Shown here piece after piece: positions 35,279 to 43,464 of a DNA stretch of 57,123 nt. The notes beneath the pieces were generated by a model. It did not search any database and was not told where the DNA came from. It saw only the letters and a program-made list of their open reading frames with translations. The number at the start of each line of letters is the position of its first letter. The stretch's first letter is position 1. Where the stretch lies: NCBI GenBank assembly GCA_016208495.1, contig JACQXX010000078.1, positions 1 to 57,123 of the forward strand, in the 5' to 3' direction. Source of the stretch: Acidobacteriota bacterium (GTDB lineage Bacteria > Acidobacteriota > Blastocatellia > Chloracidobacteriales > Chloracidobacteriaceae). A program made the translations under genes and the position numbers.

Positions 35279-35839
35279 ATGTACCTCATTGACGGAAATA
35301 ACTTTGCTCGCCGAAAGGCACAGGATTTTACCTACGAGGCCAAACGCGAACTCCTCACCCAGTTGGCCCAGTTCGCCCGCCTGCGCCGGGTCCGGGTATG
35401 TGTGGTTTTTGATGGCATACCGGATCGGCATTTGCCCGATGGATCATCTTTCCAAAGTGTCAAGATCCACTTTGCCCAGAGTGGAAATACGGCTGACGGA
35501 TACATTCGCAAAATGCTCGAACAATCTCGAACGCCGCGCGACTTTACGATTGTGACCAATGATCGTGAATTGCAGATGGGTGCGCGCATTCGTCAGGCCA
35601 AAGTGGTCAGCGTGCCTGAATTTCGGGCACAACTGGAAACGGCCATTCTCGAATCCACCGCACTCCACACCGAAGCCAAACCCACGACCCGCAAGGATGA
35701 TGTCAGCCACTGGTTACGATATTTTGGTGTTCCCGCTGATGAGATTGAGCCCGAAGTTGATGATGAACAATTGTTTACCCGCGAGTTTACGCAACCCACA
35801 CCCAATCGCGGCAAGGGAAAAGCCGTAAAAAAACGCTAA
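35279..35839 (+). CDS. NYN-domain ribonuclease, YacP/Rae1-like
   Basis: 186 aa from the ATG at 35279 (MYLIDGNNF); the open frame runs back to 35189 through repeat-derived sequence. PIN/NYN fold: D5 in LIDGNN, VVFDGIPD, TADGYIRKML and FTIVTNDREL supply the acidic metal-binding residues. Bacillus YacP (Rae1) is a ribosome-associated mRNA endonuclease of this family. The C-terminal ~50 residues are charged and end in a Lys-rich tail, perhaps for RNA contact. It is followed after 25 bases by the pseudopilin-like gene. Confidence 0.85.
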   Translation: MYLIDGNNFARRKAQDFTYEAKRELLTQLAQFARLRRVRVCVVFDGIPDRHLPDGSSFQSVKIHFAQSGNTADGYIRKMLEQSRTPRDFTIVTNDRELQMGARIRQAKVVSVPEFRAQLETAILESTALHTEAKPTTRKDDVSHWLRYFGVPADEIEPEVDDEQLFTREFTQPTPNRGKGKAVKKR

Positions 35840-35864
35840 CCGTACCTGCCTCCTCGGAATTCAA

Positions 35865-36464
35865 ATGCTTATGACACGGAAATATCTGATTGGATGGATG
35901 CTTGGAAGCCTGCTGGTGCTGGCCTGCAGCGGGTTGGTCTCGGCAGACCGACTGCTTGGCTCACGTGAAGCCCGCGAAGCACTGGCCAAATTAACCGGGA
36001 TTGCCTATCCGACCAAACAGATTCGCATTCGAAAAGTCATTCCTGGCTTTTCATCCACCGATGCCATTGTGGAAGCCGAAATTGAAGCCACGTTTAAATT
36101 CACCCGAACCCAGGGTCAGTGGCAACCAACCGAAGTCCGCATTGGCGACCAGCAATGGCAATCACTCCCCGAACTCACCGCCGCCCTCGCCAAAGCCCAG
36201 CGTGATCATACGGAAGCTGACCTCAACCTGCTGGCAACCAGCCTTGAACTGTATCGTGCCAAACAGGGAGGCTATGTCACAGCACCCGATATTGTGCAAT
36301 TGACCAATGTCCTGGCACCTGAATATTTGCCCAGGCTGGTCAGGCGTGACGGATGGAACCGACAGTTGATGTACCAGGGAACTTCAAGTTCGTTTCGGCT
36401 GCAATCCGTAGGACCAGATGGAAAGGCCAACACCCAGGATGATGTCATTATTGCCCGTCCCTGA
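35865..36464 (+). CDS. Secreted protein with a T2SS-G-like pseudopilin core domain
   Basis: 199 aa; signal peptide to about VSAD (residue 28). After a short N-terminal domain, residues about 115-199 match the GspG core: ADLNLLATSLELYRAKQGGY, then LVRRDGWNRQLMYQ and the calcium-loop-like GPDGKANTQDDVII. It lacks the prepilin peptidase GF(x)E helix, so it is not processed as a pseudopilin. Many Acidobacteria have such free T2SSG domains; the role is unknown. Confidence 0.8.
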   Translation: MLMTRKYLIGWMLGSLLVLACSGLVSADRLLGSREAREALAKLTGIAYPTKQIRIRKVIPGFSSTDAIVEAEIEATFKFTRTQGQWQPTEVRIGDQQWQSLPELTAALAKAQRDHTEADLNLLATSLELYRAKQGGYVTAPDIVQLTNVLAPEYLPRLVRRDGWNRQLMYQGTSSSFRLQSVGPDGKANTQDDVIIARP

Positions 36465-36500
36465 AGAATGAAGAATGAAAAATTGAGAATGAAGAGAATT
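36465..36500 (+). repeat. Heptamer array (AGAATGA)
   Basis: Units GAAGAATGAAGAATGAA and a decayed tail directly after the stop of the T2SSG-like gene. Confidence 0.7.
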
Positions 36501-36581
36501 GACCTGTGACAGGCAATGTGGAAATTGCTTCAAGTACTGTTTCCTTTGATCAAAAACCAATAGAAAGAACTATTTAATACT

Positions 36582-37094
36582 ATGAGTGCTTCAAAGAGCC
36601 TGCTTGGCAAAAAGAAAAAAAACGTTAAATCGCAACCAGTTGAATCAACCCCTTCCACCGACACGCTTCGCAGTAAACTGGTGGATCTTGGGGTCGCAGA
36701 AGATGCCGAAATCCGTGATCATTCAGGTGAATCGGAAAAAATGTCTGAGGTATTACTGGCGTTTGCCTCTCCGTTGCTGGGTCAGATTCGAACCAAAAAA
36801 GATTTTGACGCGGCACTTGATCTGGCAATTTTGAGCTGGAATATGACACTGGTCTCCGACGAATTACGTGAGGGATCATTCAACAAAATCATTGCTTCAT
36901 ATTTGCCAATCTATCAACCCAAAATACGCACAATGATCGAAATGATGATTGAGCGGAAGAATACTCATTTTGCTGATAACAAGCGCTTTATCGTCACCTA
37001 CCAGGTTGTCGGATCAGGTCGGTCCCGCCGACTTTCCGTTGTCTCCAAACCATCACCGACTGCTGAAGAAGAAACTATGAAGAATGAAGAATGA
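36582..37094 (+). CDS. Hypothetical cytoplasmic protein ending in the repeat-derived tail MKNEE
   Basis: 170 aa, starting MSASKSLLGKKKKN. A basic low-complexity N-terminus is followed by a helical core (about residues 50-145; FDAALDLAILSWNMTLVSDEL, IIASYLPIYQPKIRTMIEMM). No family recognised; no signal or TM. The last residues, ETMKNEE, and the stop are encoded by the AGAATGA array that continues downstream. The same KNEE ending is found in the unrelated MobA-like protein. The start has no strong Shine-Dalgarno sequence. Confidence 0.65.
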   Translation: MSASKSLLGKKKKNVKSQPVESTPSTDTLRSKLVDLGVAEDAEIRDHSGESEKMSEVLLAFASPLLGQIRTKKDFDAALDLAILSWNMTLVSDELREGSFNKIIASYLPIYQPKIRTMIEMMIERKNTHFADNKRFIVTYQVVGSGRSRRLSVVSKPSPTAEEETMKNEE

Positions 37095-37376
37095 AGAACG
37101 AAGAATTGAGAATGAAGAATTAAGAATGAAGAATTAAGAATCGTTGATGCCTGGTGCTTGGAAATCAATACCTTCCAGTCACCAAGAACCAGGACCTATA
37201 GCAGTTCTTAAATGAACGAATGACAAATATGTCTTTGAAGTCCTGTGGATGCAAGAAATGTGTGTACTGCGTTCACCTGAAAACTGCTATAAGAACCAGG
37301 AACCAGATAATTTCTTCATTCTTCACTCTCAATTCTTCATTCTTCATTCTCAATTCTTCATTCTCAATTCTTCCGA
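37076..37376. repeat. Inverted heptamer arrays (GAATGAA / TTCATTC) flanking ~175 bp
   Basis: Left array about 37076-37140 and right array about 37315-37376 have opposite orientation. Between them CCTGGTGCTTGG and CCAAGAACCAGG also form an inverted pair. The right array would be translated if the PBP gene began at an earlier in-frame codon. Confidence 0.8.
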
Positions 37377-37399
37377 CTTCATTCCCCACTGGAACTCAC

Positions 37400-39010
37400 A
37401 TGATCGTTTCACTCATCCTCACCTGGGTATTGCTCATTGGACTTGGCGGCATTGGGTTGCTACTCCTTCGGGCTGCCTGGAAACGGCCTCCGCAGGCTGA
37501 ATCCCTTCCAGAATCACTCAAAGGAACCAATGTGGGATTGCGGCTGGCACTGGGAGTGTTTGTGGTGATCTGTCTTGCCGTCATAGGATTTCACACCTAC
37601 TGGGCGCTAATTGCTCCGAGAAGCAATCCCCAATATTCAACGCTCAAAGATGCCCGCGACCAGCGATTGCGGCGACAGACCGAAGCCTCACTCCGGGGCT
37701 GGGTGTTTGACCGCAGTCGCCTGCCGGAAAAGGCACTCTGCCGGTACAAACTGGTTGGAGGGCGAGTCTACCGCGAATATCCGTTGGGCTCATCAGCCGC
37801 GCATCTGCTTGGCTACACAAGCTTTGTGCGCGGAGATTCCGGGATTGAACGGGCTTTTGAAAAAAAATTGACCGAGCCGGCTAAATTGATCAATTCCCTG
37901 CTTTCAACCGCACCTGTGGGCTCTGACTTGATGCTTTCGCTTGATGCCGACCTGCAACGAACCGCTGGTGATTTGCTCAAAGGGGCACGTGGGGCAATTG
38001 TGGTCATCCGCCCACAAACCGGAGAAATCCTGGCCCTGGCCAGCAGTCCCGGTTTTGATCCAACTGACGTCAATAACGAAGCCGCCTGGCAAAAGCTGAT
38101 TTCAGACACTGATGGCCAGCCGTTTTTGAATCGGGCATTGAACAACTATTACCTGCCCGGTTCAACCTTCAAAACGATTGTCGCCGCCGCCGCCCTTGAA
38201 AGCGGCCTGGAACACCAACGCTTTACCTGCACCGGCAGCGGCTACACCCCACCAGCCAGCGGGCGGCCAATCAAAGACGATAAAAACGAAGTTCACGGCT
38301 CGGTTGATCTGGCAAAAGCCTTTGAAGTCTCGTGTAATCAATATTTTGCCCAGATGGGTATTGAACTCGGTTACGGACGCCTGGGAGATGTCGCCCGGCG
38401 GTTCGGCTTTCATATTGACGATAGCCCCGAATCTGCCCGTCAAAGCCGAACGGTTGACCGGCTCTGGAACAGCGACGGCTCAGAACTGGATAAGTCTTTT
38501 GGTGTGGTGGAAAGCCGCATGGTCCTCTCGCCGCGCGTCACGGCCTACGACATCGGCCTGCAATCCATCGGCCAGGGGTTTGATCAGGCAACGGTCCTGC
38601 AGATGGCACTTGTGGTCGCCGCAGTCTCCCGCCCGGACGGAATGCGACTGGCACCGGCACTCGAAGCCGAACGCCAGGTGAAACTCCTTGGTCCGGCATT
38701 GAATCCATCTGCCGCTAAGGCTTTACAACCATTGATGCGTTCCGTCGTCGAACGTGGAACTGCCAGTCGAGCCTTTCGCGGATGTCGCATCCCAGCCGCC
38801 GGCAAAACCGGCACGGCGCAGGTTGCGATTCGGGGCGGGCGTGACATCCGCATTGACGCCTGGTTTATTGGCTTTGCCCCATACGACAATCCGAAAATTG
38901 CTTTTGCGGTGGTGGTTGAAGGCGGAGGCTACGGCGGTGAAAAGGCGGCCCCCATCGCCAGAGCACTGATCGAACAGGCAGACCGGTCCGGGCTCTTTAA
39001 CCTGCGATAG
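37400..39010 (+). CDS. Penicillin-binding protein, FtsI/MrdA-like transpeptidase
   Basis: 536 aa from the ATG at 37400 (MIVSLILTWVLLIGLG). Two N-terminal hydrophobic segments (about 1-25 and 50-75) precede a short dimerisation-like domain (GWVFDRSRLPEKAL...GIERAFEKKL). The transpeptidase motifs are S255-TFK (SxxK), S311-CN (SxN) and K469-TG. It crosslinks peptidoglycan in the periplasm. It is shorter than typical FtsI or MrdA and has two N-terminal TM segments; relatives of this type are found beside FtsW/RodA-like genes, absent here. Upstream in-frame codons come from the repeat array and are rejected. Confidence 0.9.
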   Translation: MIVSLILTWVLLIGLGGIGLLLLRAAWKRPPQAESLPESLKGTNVGLRLALGVFVVICLAVIGFHTYWALIAPRSNPQYSTLKDARDQRLRRQTEASLRGWVFDRSRLPEKALCRYKLVGGRVYREYPLGSSAAHLLGYTSFVRGDSGIERAFEKKLTEPAKLINSLLSTAPVGSDLMLSLDADLQRTAGDLLKGARGAIVVIRPQTGEILALASSPGFDPTDVNNEAAWQKLISDTDGQPFLNRALNNYYLPGSTFKTIVAAAALESGLEHQRFTCTGSGYTPPASGRPIKDDKNEVHGSVDLAKAFEVSCNQYFAQMGIELGYGRLGDVARRFGFHIDDSPESARQSRTVDRLWNSDGSELDKSFGVVESRMVLSPRVTAYDIGLQSIGQGFDQATVLQMALVVAAVSRPDGMRLAPALEAERQVKLLGPALNPSAAKALQPLMRSVVERGTASRAFRGCRIPAAGKTGTAQVAIRGGRDIRIDAWFIGFAPYDNPKIAFAVVVEGGGYGGEKAAPIARALIEQADRSGLFNLR

Positions 39011-39072
39011 CTGAATATTCTTATTTTCAATATTTTGCATTACTTTACGCTTGAAGGAGAAGTTATAACGCA

Positions 39073-39645
39073 ATGGATCCGAATGTGATTACTATCGTTT
39101 CGGGGCTGCCACGCTCTGGAACGTCAATGATGATGAAAATGCTTGAGGCTGGTGGAATCCCAGTCCTGGTTGACAACATTCGTCAGGCTGACGAAGACAA
39201 CCCCAACGGATACTATGAGTTTGAACTGGTGAAAAAAGTCAAAGACGACACGTCCTGGCTCGATGATGCGGGTGGCAAAGTCGTCAAAATGGTATCAATG
39301 TTGCTCAAGGACCTGCCCGCCGGTCAGACCTACAAAATCGTCTTTATGCGCCGCAAGATGGAAGAAATCCTGGCGTCACAAAAGCAGATGCTGGTTCGCA
39401 ACAACAAACCGACCGACACCATTTCCGATGAGAAAATGGCGGCCCTGTTTGAAAAGCACCTCAAGGAAATCTTCGCCTGGCTTGAAAAGCAATCACACAT
39501 GCACGTGCTCTATGTGAACTACAACGACATGGTGGTCAACCCACTGCCGTATATTGCTCAAATCAATGACTTTCTGGGGAAAAGACTGGATACTGACAAA
39601 ATGGCGGGTGTGATTGATAAGAAACTCTACCGGCAGAAGAAATAA
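39073..39645 (+). CDS. Sulfotransferase-family protein
   Basis: 190 aa. GLPRSGTSMMMKMLEAGG at the N-terminus is the PAPS-binding 5' loop of sulfotransferases, and VFMRRKMEEILASQ resembles the 3'-phosphate motif. It ends with a short helical segment and is smaller than most (~250-300 aa), so it is a compact member. The acceptor is unknown; no PAPS synthesis genes are in view. AAGGAG lies 13 bases from the ATG, a long but possible spacing. Confidence 0.82.
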   Translation: MDPNVITIVSGLPRSGTSMMMKMLEAGGIPVLVDNIRQADEDNPNGYYEFELVKKVKDDTSWLDDAGGKVVKMVSMLLKDLPAGQTYKIVFMRRKMEEILASQKQMLVRNNKPTDTISDEKMAALFEKHLKEIFAWLEKQSHMHVLYVNYNDMVVNPLPYIAQINDFLGKRLDTDKMAGVIDKKLYRQKK

Positions 39646-39652
39646 AACCATT

Positions 39653-39675
39653 TAGGGTTCAGGGTTCAGGGTTCA
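39653..39675 (+). repeat. Heptamer array (AGGGTTC)
   Basis: Three GGGTTCA units directly after the sulfotransferase stop. The same unit recurs at 44401 and 56979. Confidence 0.8.
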
Positions 39676-39747
39676 ATCACTGAACCAGATTCTCCCCGCA
39701 ATCAGAAACTGAGACGGATGCAGACTCAATCAAATTTGACGTTCATC

Positions 39748-39780
39748 AAAAACTGGCGGCTGAGTGGCCGCCAGTTTTAT
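39748..39780. terminator. Terminator after the sulfotransferase gene
   Basis: AAAACTGGCGGC (39749-39760) with GCCGCCAGTTTT (39767-39778), A/T rich ends. Confidence 0.88.
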
Positions 39781-39860
39781 GTTGCAGGTCAGATGTTTGA
39801 GGAACTTCCCAGATTACGTGGGGTCTAAACACCTGAAATCCAAATCTTTTCAGGTGGCCT

Positions 39861-40415
39861 ATGATTGAACAATTCGTGCTGTTGTTTCTGCTCCTGGCGT
39901 TTGTCTCACTTTTTACCTGGGCACCACTGAATCTCGTTTGTGCGCTCATTGCGCAGAGAAAGAAGCTCCAGAATTATCCCAAACTGGTAAAACATCTCAA
40001 AACCGGTCCAACAATTGCCTGTATTACCTTTTTTCTGGTTATCTTCGGCTATCATTTTGGAATGATTGGTGTTTGCCACTCCAAAATGCTTGTTTACATT
40101 TATCTGTCGCCCACAAATGAGTGGCCACCTGAACTCAGGCTTCATCTGGTGATGCGCGTTCCGTGTGGCAATGCGGCTGAAGGTCTGATTTACAGTACCT
40201 ATGGTTCAACAGCAGTGGTTGGAGTCGAGAGTTCAGATCCGAGCGTGAGAGCACGATCTCTTAGAATGTTCCTGAATGTCTATCCCTGGTCAAACGTCTG
40301 TAGCCTTGAAGGAAAGCCTAAAGAAATGATTGATCGCTTGAAATCAGACCCAGCACCAGAGGTTCAAGCTGTGATCGAAGAAAACCGGGAATTGATTGAG
40401 CAAGTGTGCCGCTGA
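39861..40415 (+). CDS. Hypothetical membrane protein
   Basis: 184 aa. Two hydrophobic segments (about residues 5-30 and 50-72) are followed by a soluble domain with three further Cys (PCGNAAEG, SNVCSLEG, QVCR at the very end). The SDPSVRARSLRMF and SDPAPEVQAVIEEN parts look like HEAT-like helices. No family recognised. It is convergent with the ATPase/TOPRIM pair, 24 bases from its end. Confidence 0.65.
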   Translation: MIEQFVLLFLLLAFVSLFTWAPLNLVCALIAQRKKLQNYPKLVKHLKTGPTIACITFFLVIFGYHFGMIGVCHSKMLVYIYLSPTNEWPPELRLHLVMRVPCGNAAEGLIYSTYGSTAVVGVESSDPSVRARSLRMFLNVYPWSNVCSLEGKPKEMIDRLKSDPAPEVQAVIEENRELIEQVCR

Positions 40416-40439
40416 GGCTGCTTTGAATTGTTGAATTTT

Positions 40440-41102
40440 TCAGTTCTGTGTTTCAGGGAATAACCTTTTTAGCCATTCAGTAAATGAAATTGCTGTTTCT
40501 GTATTGGGCCGGAGTGCCTGGCTGGTTATGGATTGCCCCAGTGGACGCCCAGGTTCATCTTGCCAGGCAAGGTAGGTATGCACGATTGCCTTTGAAAAGT
40601 GAGCCTGGATAAACGTAGCAACTCCTTTTGCCTGAGCATTTTCCACAGAATCTTTCGCAACTTGATGTGCTTGTGATTCAACCATTTCCAGACAAAAATC
40701 CTCAAGCATGCCTTCAGTTTGATTATTTGGCATGAACCAAAAACCGAGGGTTGGAAGAGATTCCGTACCTGGAACGATTGTTCCGTCTTGATGTGGAAAA
40801 TCTGGGAATTCGTAGTCTGGATAGTTCTTCGATAGTTTAGCTTTGATACTCGTCCAGCGACGTTCAATACCAGTGTCAGCATCAACAACAACGCCTATTG
40901 CTTCTGGTGGGGTTGCTGATTGAATCAGTGCATTTAACCGCCTCAAAATTCGATCTTTGTCGCCACCACATTCATAAATTCCAAACGTGTGCGGTACCTG
41001 ATGTTGCCCACATAGCGCCATGATGACGTGGCAATCATTCACCCCTTCGACTAAAAGCACTTTGGAACTTTCCTCTTTACAGGGTTTCCCTTGACTCGAC
41101 AT
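40440..41102 (-). CDS. TOPRIM-like DUF3226 protein
   Basis: 220 aa. The ATG overlaps the ATPase stop by one base (TAATG), a coupled arrangement. Motifs fit the DUF3226 TOPRIM-like fold: acidic E19 in VLLVEGVND and D75-x-D77 in GVVVDADTG, then the conserved LGFWFMPNNQTEGMLEDF. TOPRIM folds in OLD, GajA and AriB proteins are nucleases or effectors controlled by an AAA ATPase. The fused nuclease half of an OLD protein appears here as a separate gene. Defence function is inferred, not shown. Confidence 0.85.
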   Translation of the reverse strand: MSSQGKPCKEESSKVLLVEGVNDCHVIMALCGQHQVPHTFGIYECGGDKDRILRRLNALIQSATPPEAIGVVVDADTGIERRWTSIKAKLSKNYPDYEFPDFPHQDGTIVPGTESLPTLGFWFMPNNQTEGMLEDFCLEMVESQAHQVAKDSVENAQAKGVATFIQAHFSKAIVHTYLAWQDEPGRPLGQSITSQALRPNTETAISFTEWLKRLFPETQN

Positions 41103-42241
41103 TACCGAACCTCAACTTCCGTCTCTAAAGAGTCGGCTAAGGTTTCGCACGAATACAAAGTTGTCGTTACCCGCCCATCTGGTTTGAGGTTTAATCGGAA
41201 GAAGTTCCCAAGCTCTTCATTTTCCTCCCAGGCTTCACCAAATGCCCGCACGCAATCGCGACTGTGGGTTGTAGCAAATATCTGCACGTTCAATTTTTCC
41301 GCTAATTGAAAAACCGCCTTCCAAATCTCTGGCTGTATGGACCAATGCAGGCCATTCTCAAACTCATCAATCAGTAAAATTCCGTTTTTGGCATTTACCA
41401 GTGCCAATGCGATATGGAACAGACGGACTACACCGTCACCTAAGCTCCTTAAAGGCAACGGTTCTGAGACATTATTCTTTTTCACGATAGGAATTCGGGC
41501 TTCGGTACGCCCCATGAGGTTCTTTCTAACAAAAGAAATCCCACTTATATCTGGTTCAATAAGGTGAAGGCAAGTTACAACCTCTTTTGCAAGTGGAGTT
41601 AAATCAATTTCACCCCATAACATTTCTAATTTTTCATTTGTCAGATTACTCGTTGGAACCTCTTCAATTGAATACCTTATGGATTTTTCCAAAAAAGCGA
41701 AATTACGGTGATAATCGCTTGCCTCAAGAAACGGGTTGCGATCAAGCTGAAAAATCCTTCTGATACTTTCTTTTTCCTCAGCAACTAAACAAATCTCAAC
41801 ATCTGTAAAGTCAGGGGGAAGATCTTTAAGCTGAAACTCTTTGCCGAAAAGACTGCTTGGAAGATTATCTGGTAGGCTGATCAGCTTTGTGACATAAAGA
41901 TTCAATGAATTCGTCTCTTTAGATGACAAAGGGCCAATAATTATCCCCTCTTTATCTAACCCAGGAAAACGATGGTTATAGAAAAGGTGACGCATTGGGT
42001 TGATCCAAACGGTCCCATCTATTTCCGTTTCAGGAAGTTTCCCTTGCCAGTTTTCGGTGCGGGTCCTGACAAGGCTGGCCAACATATCTGGAGCCCCGCC
42101 ACTTGCATACAGCTTTACCGCTTCAAGAAAGGTGCTTTTTCCAGAATTATTGCGGCCAACGATCAGATTCAACCGGCTTAACTTCTTGACTTCAAGATGT
42201 TTAAAAAGCCGAAAGTTTTTGATCAGAAATGAGTCGAGCAT
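41102..42241 (-). CDS. AAA-family ATPase, OLD/AriA-like
   Basis: 379 aa from the ATG at 42241 (MLDSFLIKNFRLFKHLEVKK); codons further upstream are out of family. Walker A GRNNSGKST (residues 29-37); ABC-type signature region LRSLGDGVVRLFHIALAL; Walker B ILLIDEFENGLH; switch His in TTHSRDC. It is a SMC/OLD-like ATPase domain with the C-terminal nuclease missing, that part being supplied by the next gene. Partners of this type sense phage proteins and license the effector in PARIS and related systems. Confidence 0.88.
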   Translation of the reverse strand: MLDSFLIKNFRLFKHLEVKKLSRLNLIVGRNNSGKSTFLEAVKLYASGGAPDMLASLVRTRTENWQGKLPETEIDGTVWINPMRHLFYNHRFPGLDKEGIIIGPLSSKETNSLNLYVTKLISLPDNLPSSLFGKEFQLKDLPPDFTDVEICLVAEEKESIRRIFQLDRNPFLEASDYHRNFAFLEKSIRYSIEEVPTSNLTNEKLEMLWGEIDLTPLAKEVVTCLHLIEPDISGISFVRKNLMGRTEARIPIVKKNNVSEPLPLRSLGDGVVRLFHIALALVNAKNGILLIDEFENGLHWSIQPEIWKAVFQLAEKLNVQIFATTHSRDCVRAFGEAWEENEELGNFFRLNLKPDGRVTTTLYSCETLADSLETEVEVR

Positions 42242-42643
42242 ACTGCGTACCAACCTTTGAATGCAAAAAAGATCAAAGTTTTGGAGTCCCTTGGGTTTCG
42301 ATCCAGCGCCCATCCGGGCGCAAACCATTCGCGGCTTGCATTCCGGTGGGTGCGCCTCAAAGCCGCCCTGCCCACCGGCTACTTTCCACCGCCCTGCGGG
42401 CGAAAACCAATCCTTCCCAGGGTGAAGAATCAAATTCCATCCCTGATTTATGGGGACTTGTACCAAGTCTTTCGCCCGTCTTCTTCATCCCATTTTCTTC
42501 AGCCCCGAGCTTGCGAGTCTTTAGCCCCAAGCCCCAAGCCCCTTCTTCAGCCCCGAGCTTGCGAGCCTTCAGCCCTTAGCCCCAAGCCCGATGTCTTCCG
42601 CCCCAAGCCCGATGTCTTCCGCCCCAAGCCCGATGTCTTCCGC
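42242..42643. repeat. Repeat-rich region with three exact 21-bp tandem copies
   Basis: About 400 bp between the ATPase start and the SDR stop, with no gene. From 42478 it is made of CTTCAGCCCC-like heptamers. At 42580-42642 a 21-bp unit (three heptamers) is repeated three times without a mismatch and ends one base before the SDR stop codon, indicating recent amplification. Confidence 0.8.
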
Positions 42644-43423
42644 CTACTTCTCCGGTCGGAACAGGCTTCCGGCGATGCGGGTGCCGATTTCACGTGGAAC
42701 GAGCCGGTTTGACTGAGCCATCAGGTAGTTGGTCATCCCCGAAATAATGTGGCTGCGTTTCGCTTTCAAGCCACGCAGGGCAGTTCGGACGACATCATCC
42801 GGCGTTTGCATGGCGGTGCGTTCTTTGACCCCGGCGACATCAAAAAACTCAGTCGCGGTTGTTCCTGGACACAGCGCCATCACTGTCACGTTGTGATGGC
42901 GGTATTCTTCCCACAACGCTTCGGAAAAACTCAGGACAAAGGCTTTGGTGGCCGAATAGGTGCCCAGATACGGCACGGCTTGAAAAGAAGCCGTCGAAGC
43001 CACGTTGATCACCGCGCCGCCTTTGCGCTCGACCATTCCGGGCAAATAGCGGTAGGTCAATTCCATCAACGTTGTGATATTGAGCTGGATCATTTCCAGG
43101 TTGCGTTCAAGTGTGGTATCCAGAAACGCTCCTCCAATTCCGAATCCAGCATTATTGATCAAGATATCCACCTGCCAGCCGCGCCGGGTGGTTTCGTCAA
43201 AAAGTTCTTTCGCTGCAGCCGGTTGGGATAAATCTTTGGCAATGACGTCCACTTTGATGCCGTGGCGTCTGGTTAATTCATCAGCCAGGACACGCATTTT
43301 ATCTTCCCGGCGTGCGACCAGAATCAAATTGGCTTTTTTCTCAGCCAGTTGTTCAGCAAAACACTTCCCAATACCAACTGAAGCGCCAGTCAACAACACA
43401 GTCTTTCCTTGAAAGGAATCCAT
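42644..43423 (-). CDS. Short-chain dehydrogenase/reductase
   Basis: 259 aa from the ATG at 43423, with AAAGAGGAAAAA before it; an earlier in-frame start at 43468 is less likely. Classical SDR: NADP-binding TGASVGIG, NNAG motif (ILINNAGFGIGG), catalytic Ser in NVASTAS and YSATK. Similar to the DltE/YqjQ-like group of broad-specificity reductases. Substrate unknown. It is 3' of the nucleotide-sugar genes, with the same direction and a small gap. Confidence 0.88.
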   Translation of the reverse strand: MDSFQGKTVLLTGASVGIGKCFAEQLAEKKANLILVARREDKMRVLADELTRRHGIKVDVIAKDLSQPAAAKELFDETTRRGWQVDILINNAGFGIGGAFLDTTLERNLEMIQLNITTLMELTYRYLPGMVERKGGAVINVASTASFQAVPYLGTYSATKAFVLSFSEALWEEYRHHNVTVMALCPGTTATEFFDVAGVKERTAMQTPDDVVRTALRGLKAKRSHIISGMTNYLMAQSNRLVPREIGTRIAGSLFRPEK

Positions 43424-43464
43424 AGATTTTTCCTCTTTCGGAGTGCGGCGACTTGACGCCGCTT

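Noticed and set aside
37220-37399. 60-residue N-terminal extension of the PBP
   Set aside because: It translates the GAATGAA-type array (FFILNSSF repeats); the ATG at 37400 gives a normal TM start.
42257-42712. 151-aa plus-strand frame between the ATPase and SDR
   Set aside because: Its C-terminal part is repeat translation (PKPDVFR) and it runs antisense into the SDR gene.
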